From Bacteroidia bacterium (GTDB taxonomy: Bacteria; Bacteroidota; Bacteroidia; Flavobacteriales_D; Sanyastnellaceae), in the NCBI GenBank assembly GCA_030427925.1, contig JAUICJ010000005.1, positions 62,001 through 126,000 of the forward strand: 64,000 bases of DNA, written 5' to 3'. The notes beneath the pieces were generated by a model. It saw only the letters and a list, made by a program, of their open reading frames with translations, was not told the origin of the DNA and searched no databases. Below, piece after piece: positions 1-8,234 of this stretch; the first letter of the stretch is position 1, and every line of letters starts with the position of its first letter. A program made the position numbers and the translations under genes.

Positions 1-491
1 GGCACAGGATTCGCTCCCAACATCTCCCGAATCATCTTGAGGACGTTGAAGAAGTCGGCACCTGAACGGTCCATTTTGTTCACGAAACCGATGCGCGGGA
101 CCTTGTACTTGTCCGCCAAGCCCCAGTTCGTTTCCGATTGCGGCTCAACGCCCGACACGGCACAAAACAACGCCACCGCGCCGTCGAGAACGCGCAGCGA
201 ACGCTCCACCTCCACCGTGAAGTCCACGTGACCGGGGGTGTCGATGATGTTGATGCGGTATTGGTTGTCGCGGAAGTTCCAGAAGCACGTCGTAGCAGCG
301 GACGTGATCGTGATGCCACGCTCCTGCTCTTGCTCCATCCAGTCCATCGTCGCTGCACCATCGTGCACCTCACCAATCTTGTGGGAGATGCCCGTGTAGT
401 ACAGGATGCGTTCTGTGGTGGTCGTCTTTCCCGCATCCACGTGGGCCATGATGCCGATGTTGCGGGTAAAATTGAGGTCTCTCTTTGCCAT
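1..491 (-). CDS. fusA: Elongation factor G, N-terminal part (cut by window edge)
   Basis: This is the translational GTPase that drives ribosome translocation. Reading leftward from the ATG at 491 gives about 163 residues before the window ends, so the C-terminal domains lie outside. The G-domain motifs are clear: AHVDAGKTT (P-loop, residues 16-24), the effector segment ending [16 protein letters not shown], and NKMD. It is the third gene of the str operon, 28 bases after rpsG. The left end is a window truncation, not a broken gene. Confidence 0.97.
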   Translation of the reverse strand, partial: MAKRDLNFTRNIGIMAHVDAGKTTTTERILYYTGISHKIGEVHDGAATMDWMEQEQERGITITSAATTCFWNFRDNQYRINIIDTPGHVDFTVEVERSLRVLDGAVALFCAVSGVEPQSETNWGLADKYKVPRIGFVNKMDRSGADFFNVLKMIREMLGANPV

Positions 492-519
492 GATCGAGGC
501 GATGTATCAGTTCAATGAA

Positions 520-987
520 TCAGAAACGGAAGTGAGAGAATGCTTTGTTCGCCTCGGCCATGCGGTGCGTGTCCTCCTTCTTCTTGTAGGTGGCACCCTC
601 TTCTTTTGAAGCCGCGATGATTTCGAAGGCCAAACGATCGGCCATCGTCTTCTCGTTCCGCTTGCGCGAGTACCCAATCATCCACTTCATCGCCAAGCTT
701 TGGCGACGCGCGTCACGAATGGGTTGCGGGATTTGGAAGGTCGCACCACCGACACGGCGGCTGCGCACCTCCACACCCGGAGTGACGTTTTCCAATGCCT
801 TCTTGAACACCTCGAGGCCATCCTCCCCGGTGCGCTCTTGGACACGGTCCATCGCCTTGTAGAAGATGTCGAATGCGACGCTTTTCTTGCCGTCCAACAT
901 CAGGTTGTTCACGAAGCTCGTTACCAAGGTGCTGCCAAAACGTGGGTCAGGCAGGATCAGGTGCTTCTTGGGTGTTCTCCTTCTCAT
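520..987 (-). CDS. rpsG: 30S ribosomal protein S7
   Basis: 155 residues, the normal length for S7, which nucleates assembly of the 30S head and contacts 16S rRNA and mRNA near the exit channel. It opens MRRRTPKKHLILPDPRFGS and contains the conserved GVEVRSRRVGGATFQIP stretch. It sits between rpsL and fusA in the universal str order, with only 6 bases separating it from the rpsL stop, so it is co-transcribed. tuf does not appear in the visible part. Confidence 0.98.
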   Translation of the reverse strand: MRRRTPKKHLILPDPRFGSTLVTSFVNNLMLDGKKSVAFDIFYKAMDRVQERTGEDGLEVFKKALENVTPGVEVRSRRVGGATFQIPQPIRDARRQSLAMKWMIGYSRKRNEKTMADRLAFEIIAASKEEGATYKKKEDTHRMAEANKAFSHFRF

Positions 988-993
988 AGCGGA

Positions 994-1374
994 TTACTTC
1001 TTTACTTTTGGACGCTTGGTTCCATACTTCGAACGACGCTGCGTGCGGCCTTCCACACCCGCGGTGTCCAATGCACCCCGAACGATGTGGTAACGCACAC
1101 CTGGGAGGTCCTTTACACGACCACCGCGCACCAAGACGATGCTGTGCTCTTGCAAGTTGTGACCTTCACCGCCGATGTAGGCGTTGACTTCGTTTCCGTT
1201 GGTGAGTCGCACACGAGCGACTTTCCGCATGGCGGAGTTCGGTTTCTTCGGCGTCGTCGTGTAAACACGGACGCACACTCCGCGACGCTGCGGACAAGAG
1301 TCCAAAGCGGCTGACTTGCTCGTCTGCGGCTTTGTAATGCGACCCTTACGGATGAGCTGCTGGATGGTAGGCAT
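994..1374 (-). CDS. rpsL: 30S ribosomal protein S12
   Basis: 126 residues with the S12 signatures [10 protein letters not shown] and [10 protein letters not shown], which line the decoding centre. The lysines at these two positions are the residues whose change gives streptomycin resistance in other bacteria; here they are the ordinary sensitive type. It is the first gene of the str operon and has a consensus Bacteroidota promoter about 60 bases upstream. Confidence 0.98.
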   Translation of the reverse strand: MPTIQQLIRKGRITKPQTSKSAALDSCPQRRGVCVRVYTTTPKKPNSAMRKVARVRLTNGNEVNAYIGGEGHNLQEHSIVLVRGGRVKDLPGVRYHIVRGALDTAGVEGRTQRRSKYGTKRPKVKK

Positions 1375-1434
1375 CGTCCTATTGAATCAAGTTTCGGTTG
1401 TGCATAAATTGTTCTCCCCCACAATAAGGGGCTG

Positions 1435-1464
1435 CAAAAGTAACAGAGAACGTGTGAAAAACAA
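1435..1464 (-). promoter_or_regulatory. str operon promoter
   Basis: On the minus strand a TTG (1464-1462) is followed after 19 bases by TACTTTTG (1442-1435). This matches the Bacteroidota primary-sigma consensus of a -33 TTTG/TTG and a -7 TAnnTTTG. The box ends about 60 bases before the rpsL ATG, leaving a real 5' leader, unlike many other genes in this window. The remainder of 1375-1563 shows no gene. Confidence 0.7.
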
Positions 1465-1563
1465 TAGCCTACCGCTCCTTTTTCCCCACTTTCTTTCTCA
1501 CGACCAAAAAGTTGGCACCAAGATGATGGAGAATCCTCCGAAGCCAAGCGTTAACTTCGTGTC

Positions 1564-3912
1564 GTGGAATTCTTGAACGAACTGAACGAGGCGCAGCGCG
1601 CAGCCGCCACCCACGTGGACGGTCCGATGATGGTCATCGCCGGTGCGGGATCTGGGAAAACGCGGGTGTTGACGTACCGGATTGCCTATTTGATTGGGCG
1701 CGGAGTGGATCCGTTTTCGATTTTGGCCTTGACGTTCACGAACAAAGCCGCGCGCGAAATGAAGGAGCGGATCGGGAAAGTCATCGGCGACGGCGAAGCG
1801 AAGAACATCTGGATGGGCACGTTTCACAGCGTGTTTGCCCGCATCCTCCGAACGGAGGCCGAGCGCATCAATTACACCCGGAACTTCACCATTTACGACA
1901 CCGCCGACAGCCGTTCGCTCATCAAGGACATCATCAAGGGCCTCAACCTCGACGATAAGGTCTACAAGCCGGCCAGCGTTCAATCGCGGATTTCTGGGGC
2001 GAAGAACAACCTCATCGACGCCGCAGGGTATGCCGAACATCCGGAAATCCAATCGGAAGACGCGCAGGCCGGCCGCCCCCACATCGCCACGGTTTACAAG
2101 CATTACGAATCGCGTTGCTTCCGCGCGCAAGCGATGGACTTCGATGACCTGCTGTTCAAGATGAACATCCTGCTGCGCGACTTCCCTGACCTATTATATA
2201 AGTACCAGACGAAGTTCCAGTACCTGATGGTGGACGAGTACCAGGACACGAATTTTGCCCAGTATTTGATCATCAAGCAGTTGGCAGCCCAAAGGGAAAA
2301 CATCTGCGTGGTCGGCGACGACGCCCAATCCATCTACGGCTTCCGCGGCGCGAACATTGAAAACATCCTCAACTTCAAGCACGACTACCCCGACTTCACG
2401 CTGTACAAGCTCGAGCAGAATTACCGCTCGACCCAGGCCATCGTGGAGGCGGCGAACTCGGTCATCGCCCACAACACGAACCAAATCCCGAAAGCGGTTT
2501 GGACCTCCAACGGCGAAGGGAAGCGCATCCAAATCAACCGGCACTACACGGACAACGAGGAGGGACGCCACGTGGCCACCCGCATCTTCGACATGCACCA
2601 CCAGCACCAAGTTCCGTTCAGTGATTTCGCCATTCTGTACCGAACAAATGCGCAATCGCGGGCCTTTGAAGAGAGCCTGCGCAAGTTGAACCTCCCCTAC
2701 CGCATTTACGGCGGCACGTCCTTCTATCAGCGCAAGGAAATCAAGGACCTCATTGCGTACTTCCGATTGGTGGCGAATCCCCGAGACGACGAGGCGTTCA
2801 AGCGCGTGGTGAATTACCCGGCGCGTGGCATCGGGAAGTCCACCCTGGACAAGCTCATCGTGGAGGCGGCGGAGCGCAACATCGCGCTTTGGGACGTGGT
2901 GATGGACGAGGCGATGCCACCGACGACGCTCGGTGGGGCGCCATTGCGCAAGCTGCGCGACTTTGCGGGGATGATCCGGCGGTTCATGGCGGAACTCGAC
3001 CGCAAGGCTGCGGACGAACTGGCTTTGGAGATTGCCAAGCATTCGGGCTTGGTCAGCGAGCTGTACCGGGATAAAACGCCGGAAGGGGTGGCGCGCTACG
3101 ACAACATCCAGGAATTGCTCAACGGGGTGCAAGCCTTCAGCGAGCAGGCGCGGGAAACCGATCCCGAAGCGCGGCCAACGCTATCGGATTTCCTCCTCGA
3201 CGTGGCGCTGCTCACCGACGCGGACCAAGACGACGACGACCTGAACAAGATCGCCATGATGACCATCCATGCCGCGAAAGGATTGGAATTCAAGCACGTG
3301 AACATTGTCGGCTTGGAAGAAAACCTCTTTCCCAGCCAGATGGCCATGCAGTCCCGGGCTGATCTCGAAGAGGAGCGGCGGCTCTTCTACGTCGCGCTGA
3401 CCCGCGCAGAAGAAACGTGCGCGCTGAGCTTTGCCCAAACCCGCTATCGGTTTGGCCAAGTCATCACCGCCGAGCCCAGCCGCTTCATCGACGAAATCGA
3501 CGAGCGCTACGTGGAATACAGCAATGCCAAGGCCGCTCGACCGACCCCATTTGCAGGCGGCCCCTCCTTCGATCAGGCGCGGAAGCAATGGAAACAAATG
3601 CCCAGCGCCGACGGAAACAACGCCTCCGCTTTCGGACGACTCGCCGAGAAAGCCGCTCCCAAGGCCGACCCGAAACCCTTCCGCCGCTCTTCGACAGGAG
3701 GCAAACTCAAGCGCGTCGAACCCACTTCAGGCGACGGAGCGGTCACGGAATTGGCCGAGGGCCACGTGGTTACCCATGAGCGCTTCGGCAAAGGCAAGAT
3801 CGTGAAGCTCGAAGGCACCGCACCGAACACGAAAGCCACGGTGTTCTTCCCCGAAGCAGGGACCAAGCAGCTCCTCCTGAAGTTCGCGAAACTCACCCGC
3901 ATCGACGAATGA
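1564..3912 (+). CDS. uvrD: ATP-dependent DNA helicase UvrD/PcrA (superfamily 1A)
   Basis: 782 residues, typical of UvrD/PcrA, a 3'-5' helicase of nucleotide excision repair and of clearing replication-transcription conflicts. Visible motifs: Walker A GAGSGKT near residue 25, motif Ia LTFTNKAA, Walker B DEYQDTN, GDDAQSIYGFRGA, motif IV QNYRST, and motif V MTIHAAKGLEF. The C-terminal 45 residues form the usual PcrA-type tail. The start is GTG at 1564: an in-frame TAA at 1552 leaves no room for an earlier start. The next gene overlaps its stop by four bases, so a short operon follows. Confidence 0.95.
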   Translation: MEFLNELNEAQRAAATHVDGPMMVIAGAGSGKTRVLTYRIAYLIGRGVDPFSILALTFTNKAAREMKERIGKVIGDGEAKNIWMGTFHSVFARILRTEAERINYTRNFTIYDTADSRSLIKDIIKGLNLDDKVYKPASVQSRISGAKNNLIDAAGYAEHPEIQSEDAQAGRPHIATVYKHYESRCFRAQAMDFDDLLFKMNILLRDFPDLLYKYQTKFQYLMVDEYQDTNFAQYLIIKQLAAQRENICVVGDDAQSIYGFRGANIENILNFKHDYPDFTLYKLEQNYRSTQAIVEAANSVIAHNTNQIPKAVWTSNGEGKRIQINRHYTDNEEGRHVATRIFDMHHQHQVPFSDFAILYRTNAQSRAFEESLRKLNLPYRIYGGTSFYQRKEIKDLIAYFRLVANPRDDEAFKRVVNYPARGIGKSTLDKLIVEAAERNIALWDVVMDEAMPPTTLGGAPLRKLRDFAGMIRRFMAELDRKAADELALEIAKHSGLVSELYRDKTPEGVARYDNIQELLNGVQAFSEQARETDPEARPTLSDFLLDVALLTDADQDDDDLNKIAMMTIHAAKGLEFKHVNIVGLEENLFPSQMAMQSRADLEEERRLFYVALTRAEETCALSFAQTRYRFGQVITAEPSRFIDEIDERYVEYSNAKAARPTPFAGGPSFDQARKQWKQMPSADGNNASAFGRLAEKAAPKADPKPFRRSSTGGKLKRVEPTSGDGAVTELAEGHVVTHERFGKGKIVKLEGTAPNTKATVFFPEAGTKQLLLKFAKLTRIDE

Positions 3913-4565
3913 ACCGACTCGCCTTGATCAGCCTCGCCTTGCTGGCAGTTCTAGGTTGCCGGAAACCGAGCACGGATTGCGTGCTGGCCCTTTCCGTTCG
4001 GGATGCCGGCGAAGACGTGGAACACCCCCCGGTGCCCGGAATCGACGCGGAGTTCAAGCAGCAGATTGTGTCGGGCGGCGTGTTGACGAGTGCGTTTGTC
4101 CCGGTGGATGAGCAGACGACGGATGCCGCGGGCGCGTGCGATTTGGTCTTCGCCAAGGAGAATGCGCTGGTTTATCGGTTGGATTTGAAGGCCGAAAATT
4201 GGTTTACACGCCAAATCGAATGGAACCCCGACGACTTCCTACCGGGCGACACCGTTCGGTTCTCCACCGACATGATGCCCCGCGCGACGCTGCGGGTTCA
4301 CCTCGAAGCGGGGTTGCTGACCGGAAACGACGACGTGCTGCAGTTTCGCACCCTGCACGTTCCGGGCGAGTACCCCACGTGCAGCAATGAGTGGCGTACC
4401 TTCAATGGCAGCACCGCAGCCGACACGGCGTGGGTGTGCGACATGGAAGGAGGGGCAACGGTCGCCTACACGTGGATGATCACGCGGGATGGGGAAACGA
4501 ATTGGTACTTGGATTCGCTGGTGGCGGAGCGGTTTGAGGAGACCACGTTGCATTTGGTTTGGTGA
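3909..4565 (+). CDS. Hypothetical lipoprotein
   Basis: 218 residues. A hydrophobic signal ends in a lipobox (LLAVLGC, Cys17), so it should be lipid-anchored, probably facing the periplasm or outer membrane. The mature part has several Trp and Cys residues and looks like a beta-rich carrier fold, but I recognise no family. Its ATG overlaps the uvrD stop (ATGA) and its own stop overlaps the next start, so the three genes are translationally coupled. Confidence 0.8.
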   Translation: MNRLALISLALLAVLGCRKPSTDCVLALSVRDAGEDVEHPPVPGIDAEFKQQIVSGGVLTSAFVPVDEQTTDAAGACDLVFAKENALVYRLDLKAENWFTRQIEWNPDDFLPGDTVRFSTDMMPRATLRVHLEAGLLTGNDDVLQFRTLHVPGEYPTCSNEWRTFNGSTAADTAWVCDMEGGATVAYTWMITRDGETNWYLDSLVAERFEETTLHLVW

Positions 4566-5212
4566 TGGAAACGCGATTGGAACAGCACGACTTGCGGGTC
4601 GAAAAAACAGCGAGGTACTTCGTGCTCGGCCCCGATCGTCCGGTCGGGAGGTTGTGGGCGCTGCACGGCTATGGCCAGCTCCCCCAGTACTTCTTGCGGC
4701 GGTTTGAAGCGGCGGCGGCGGCGGGTTGGCAGGTGGTCGCGCCGGAGGGGCTGCATCGCTTCTATGTGCAAGGCACTTCGGGCCGCGTGGGGGCTTCGTG
4801 GATGACGCGGGAGGAGCGGGAGACGGACATGGCGGATTACGTGCGGTATTTGGACCAAATCCATTCCCGCCTCACCCCCCACTCCGGCCCTGAATTGCTC
4901 CTCGGCTTCTCCCAAGGCGTGGCCACGGCGGCGCGGTGGGCATGCCGCGGGCAAGTGCACTTCGATGCCTTCGTCTTTTGGTCCGGTGTTTTCCCGCCGG
5001 ATTTGAAACTCGAATCCGAATGGCCAAGGAAGCCCGGCGTTCGCACCTACGTGGCCCTCGGCGATGACGACGCCTTCTTCGATGAAACGCTGCTTCAGCG
5101 CACCCGCTCAACCTTCGAATCCCACGGCATCGACCACGAAATCATCCGGTTTTCCGGTGGACACGTCGTGGATGCAGAGGCGTTACGCCTCGTGCTGGAC
5201 GCCTTCATCTGA
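4565..5212 (+). CDS. Alpha/beta hydrolase, phospholipase/carboxylesterase type
   Basis: About 215 residues from the ATG at 4565, which overlaps the preceding stop as TGATG; in-frame TTG 4559 and GTG 4562 are less likely starts. The fold is a small serine hydrolase: LWALHGYGQ near the start (oxyanion region), nucleophile elbow GFSQG, then a late Asp (GDDDAF) and His (GGHVV) completing the triad. No signal peptide, so it is cytoplasmic. The substrate is not predictable. The coding strand switches from G-rich to C-rich at 4849-4859 (see findings). Its last 30 bases overlap the convergent gene ending at 5183. Confidence 0.88.
   Translation: METRLEQHDLRVEKTARYFVLGPDRPVGRLWALHGYGQLPQYFLRRFEAAAAAGWQVVAPEGLHRFYVQGTSGRVGASWMTREERETDMADYVRYLDQIHSRLTPHSGPELLLGFSQGVATAARWACRGQVHFDAFVFWSGVFPPDLKLESEWPRKPGVRTYVALGDDDAFFDETLLQRTRSTFESHGIDHEIIRFSGGHVVDAEALRLVLDAFI
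4849..4859. repeat. TTTGGaCCAAA palindrome
   Basis: Exact TTTGG-A-CCAAA. By hand count, the 60 bases to the left hold 30 G and 10 C and the 60 to the right hold 10 G and 30 C. This is the sharpest composition switch in the window. It encodes Leu-Asp-Gln of the esterase. Confidence 0.75.
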
Positions 5213-8101
5213 CTCGAGGCAGCAGTTTTTCATGTCGCCGCTGAGCTCATACATCGCACGGCGACGATCCGAGGCATCCCGCGTGCGGTTGACCCAAGCA
5301 TGGCCGCGCGATTCCCTCGACCACGCATTCAAGTCATTGATGGCCCGATTCCTTCGCGACCGCCGGGTTTCGGGTGTATCAATGGCCCCAATTCCGAGCA
5401 AAGCATCCAATTCATCCGCATCGATTGCATCCCCCGCTCGCGGCCTCAACTGGTTCAACGTATGCGCTACCGAAGCTTCAATTTGCGGCTCCTCCTCCGA
5501 AATCACCGGAACGTTCCGCTTCCTCATCCGAATGGTGAAGAACCCAAAAGCCGAAGCGCATGCAAAGGCCGTCATGCCCCACAACCAAGGTTGACCGGAA
5601 CGAAAGGCCGCTTCGTAGGCCGATTCGCGGCTCGGCGGCTCGACCAGCCACCACTTGCCCCGTGCATCCATGAACTCCACGCCTCCCCGTCCGGGCCGCA
5701 CCGCGTGCGGCTCTTCGGGAACTGCGGCTGCCGTTTGGCGGTAAAAAGCCCCTGCTTCCACATCCAACCAGCCCATCAGCGAACGGTCGTCGTTCCAAAC
5801 CAAGGCCCATTGTCCCGTCGAAACCACGCGATTGAAACCCGCCCGCGACCGATTGAGCTGGGCGAATTCCGTCCAACCGAGCTCCGGCGATAAGCACCGC
5901 CAAACCTTCCCTCGGTTGCCGAACACCGCATAAGCCACACCGTCCTGCACCCACGGTGCGGCATGGGCCCACCCAAACGGCAGCGCCTTCGACTCCATCA
6001 ATTCCCACCCGGTGTCGGTCGGAACCAGCCACTCCCCGGAAGGCAGCATGCGCAGAACGCCCCCGCGGTAGGTCATCAAGTACCCGCCCCGGGAATCTTC
6101 CGCCTCCAGCAATTCAAACTCAGCGGGCGACTTGACCAAACCCAACAGCGGACGACCTGGCCTCAACGTGAAGTTCAGGTTGTGCATGCCATAGAACGAC
6201 GCCAAAGCCTGAGGCTCGTCCGATTCGCGGTTCAGCTTAAAGGTCACATCAAACACCACCGTCCTCTCTGGAATGTCCACAAACCCGTGGGCTCTTCCCG
6301 TGGCTCCGTCCATGCGCAGCACATTTCCTCGCCCCTTCCGGACCACTTCCGCTCCGGCATCAATGTTCAATACTTGCCCCCCATCCAAGGGCAACTCCGG
6401 ATGCTCGCCCTCAAAATCGAACCCCACCGCGCGCTCCAATCCTTCGGGCACCTTCCCGCTCCGCTGCCAATCCAGCAGGGCCTCGGGACTTGCAGCTCCC
6501 CGATGGATCGAAACATCATCCACCTCAATGGCTGAATACGAGCGCCAAGTCGTTCCGAAAAAAGCCCCCAAATGCAGCATGCGGTGGTCAAATCGCCTGC
6601 CTTCTGAACTGCCAACGAACCGCAACTCATCGTCAATGACCACGAACGTTCTTCCCAACTCATCGCGCGAATAAGTCAGCCGGTGCCATTCGCGGCTCAA
6701 GTCCATTTTCAGGCACCGATCGACCCGTTCCTCGAACACCAAATAACCCACCTCTACACACGTTTCCAACTCGCTCACCGCTCGGGATTCCGCTTCAGCG
6801 TGTTGCTGATGGCGCCAAACGTTGCGCATGGATACCGTCTCCCCTACCCCCCAAATTCCAGACGAGGCAACCGCCCATTGATCAATTGCAGGAGACCAAT
6901 CCACCTCGCGCCGCCACTGGTTCGAGGTGTTCAACTGACAGGTGAATTCCGAACCCAAGGTATCCACCAAGGTTTGCAGCACGTTGCGGGACCAACGCGG
7001 CTGGGCCGCCTCCGATGGCCCGACGTATGGCACCCACGTGAGCGTTCGGTTCCCCTCGTGCAGCGCAACCACATCGTCGTCGCCATCGCCGTCCCAATCG
7101 CTCAACCGGATGAGGGAATTGGGCTCCAACTCCGCAAGGGGTTCAGTACCAAAATCAACGCCGTCGCTTCGAAAAGGGAGGACAATCAGCGACGACGTAA
7201 TGCGATTGTGCATGAGCACCGTCCCGTCCATCTGGGTGCTGTGGTGGTTGATGATGGCCCCAAAAAGCCGGTGATCCAAGGGCGATGAAACGATGCCTTG
7301 GGCACCCACGGTCCAAAACGTAAGACGCGGAACCTCACCCGTTTGGACCGCGATGCCGACCACGCCGTTCACATCCACCGCCACATCCCAAGATTCAACT
7401 GCGGCCGTTTCAATGTCCTTCCAAGCACCCAGCCCTCCTGATGGCATCCCGAGAGCCACTTTCAACCGCTGCGACTGCTGAACGATGGCATCTTCGAAAC
7501 CGTCGCCATTGAGGTCAACGAAGTCCAAATCCTCCACATGCCCCGAAACACGGCCCAAATGCAGCATGGCCCCATTGCGTTCGAGCATCAACTGCCCATC
7601 CTCGCCCTCGCCGACAATCAAGCCGTTCCCGGTGCACCTGAAATGTCCTGCAATGGCCATCGACAAGTTTCTGAATGGAACCAATTCCCGCCCATCGAAC
7701 TTGTATGCACTGACCTCGAAACGCTTCGACCCCACGGCCCTTTTGACCCACAAAAGCGGCGGATAGGCTTCTTGACTGCGCTTGTGCTCGAAGGCGATTT
7801 GGTGGATGGCCGCGCGCTCGCCCAAAAGGTTGTACGCCTCCTCCAAGCCTTGCCCGGCGGAGCCCCAACAAACCCACAGCCCCCTCCGATCGACGAAAAT
7901 CAGGTCCACAGCACCGTCTCCATCAAAATCATCCGTTCGAAAATCCAACAATCCATCCCACGAAATCTGCAGCGACTGCGTGACGGGTTCGACAAACCGC
8001 GATCTCCAATCAGAACGTTGGATTCCCCCCTCGATCTGAGCCCAGCTCCCGAGCGCCCACAACGCTCCGACCACGCCCATCCAAAATTGTTTAGCGCTCA
8101 T
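5183..8101 (-). CDS. FG-GAP repeat protein with one membrane segment and a basic cytoplasmic tail
   Basis: 972 residues. Residues 1-21 are a signal peptide (ending GSWAQ). Acidic loops such as DFDGDGAVDL, DLNGDGFED and DWDGDGDDD mark FG-GAP/VCBS beta-propeller repeats in the first 400 residues. The middle (about 580-640) looks like a lectin-type sandwich. A hydrophobic segment at about 838-857 is followed by RMRKR, placing the last 115 residues in the cytoplasm. That tail contains DADELDALLGIGAID and a run of Arg (ETRRSRRNRAIN), which looks like a small helical, possibly DNA-binding, domain. I infer a surface or periplasmic sensor with a cytoplasmic output; no family name is certain. The 3' end overlaps the convergent esterase by 30 bases. 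Confidence 0.75.
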   Translation of the reverse strand: MSAKQFWMGVVGALWALGSWAQIEGGIQRSDWRSRFVEPVTQSLQISWDGLLDFRTDDFDGDGAVDLIFVDRRGLWVCWGSAGQGLEEAYNLLGERAAIHQIAFEHKRSQEAYPPLLWVKRAVGSKRFEVSAYKFDGRELVPFRNLSMAIAGHFRCTGNGLIVGEGEDGQLMLERNGAMLHLGRVSGHVEDLDFVDLNGDGFEDAIVQQSQRLKVALGMPSGGLGAWKDIETAAVESWDVAVDVNGVVGIAVQTGEVPRLTFWTVGAQGIVSSPLDHRLFGAIINHHSTQMDGTVLMHNRITSSLIVLPFRSDGVDFGTEPLAELEPNSLIRLSDWDGDGDDDVVALHEGNRTLTWVPYVGPSEAAQPRWSRNVLQTLVDTLGSEFTCQLNTSNQWRREVDWSPAIDQWAVASSGIWGVGETVSMRNVWRHQQHAEAESRAVSELETCVEVGYLVFEERVDRCLKMDLSREWHRLTYSRDELGRTFVVIDDELRFVGSSEGRRFDHRMLHLGAFFGTTWRSYSAIEVDDVSIHRGAASPEALLDWQRSGKVPEGLERAVGFDFEGEHPELPLDGGQVLNIDAGAEVVRKGRGNVLRMDGATGRAHGFVDIPERTVVFDVTFKLNRESDEPQALASFYGMHNLNFTLRPGRPLLGLVKSPAEFELLEAEDSRGGYLMTYRGGVLRMLPSGEWLVPTDTGWELMESKALPFGWAHAAPWVQDGVAYAVFGNRGKVWRCLSPELGWTEFAQLNRSRAGFNRVVSTGQWALVWNDDRSLMGWLDVEAGAFYRQTAAAVPEEPHAVRPGRGGVEFMDARGKWWLVEPPSRESAYEAAFRSGQPWLWGMTAFACASAFGFFTIRMRKRNVPVISEEEPQIEASVAHTLNQLRPRAGDAIDADELDALLGIGAIDTPETRRSRRNRAINDLNAWSRESRGHAWVNRTRDASDRRRAMYELSGDMKNCCLESDEGVQHEA

Positions 8102-8222
8102 CCAAAAAAATGTGCAAGAAACTGAAATTCAACATTTCCATGACAATGTACACTGAACCCAAATGCAGTCCTAATCCAAACGTGTTCATATAGAACGACC
8201 AAGGACCTGCTCGAATCGTTCG

Positions 8223-8230
8223 TAAATTGA
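8223..8230 (+). promoter_or_regulatory. -7 type box four bases before a start codon
   Basis: TAAATTGA (variant of TAnnTTTG) ends four bases before the ATG at 8235. The 133-base divergent gap 8102-8234 otherwise shows no gene. Confidence 0.45.
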
Positions 8231-8234
8231 CCAC

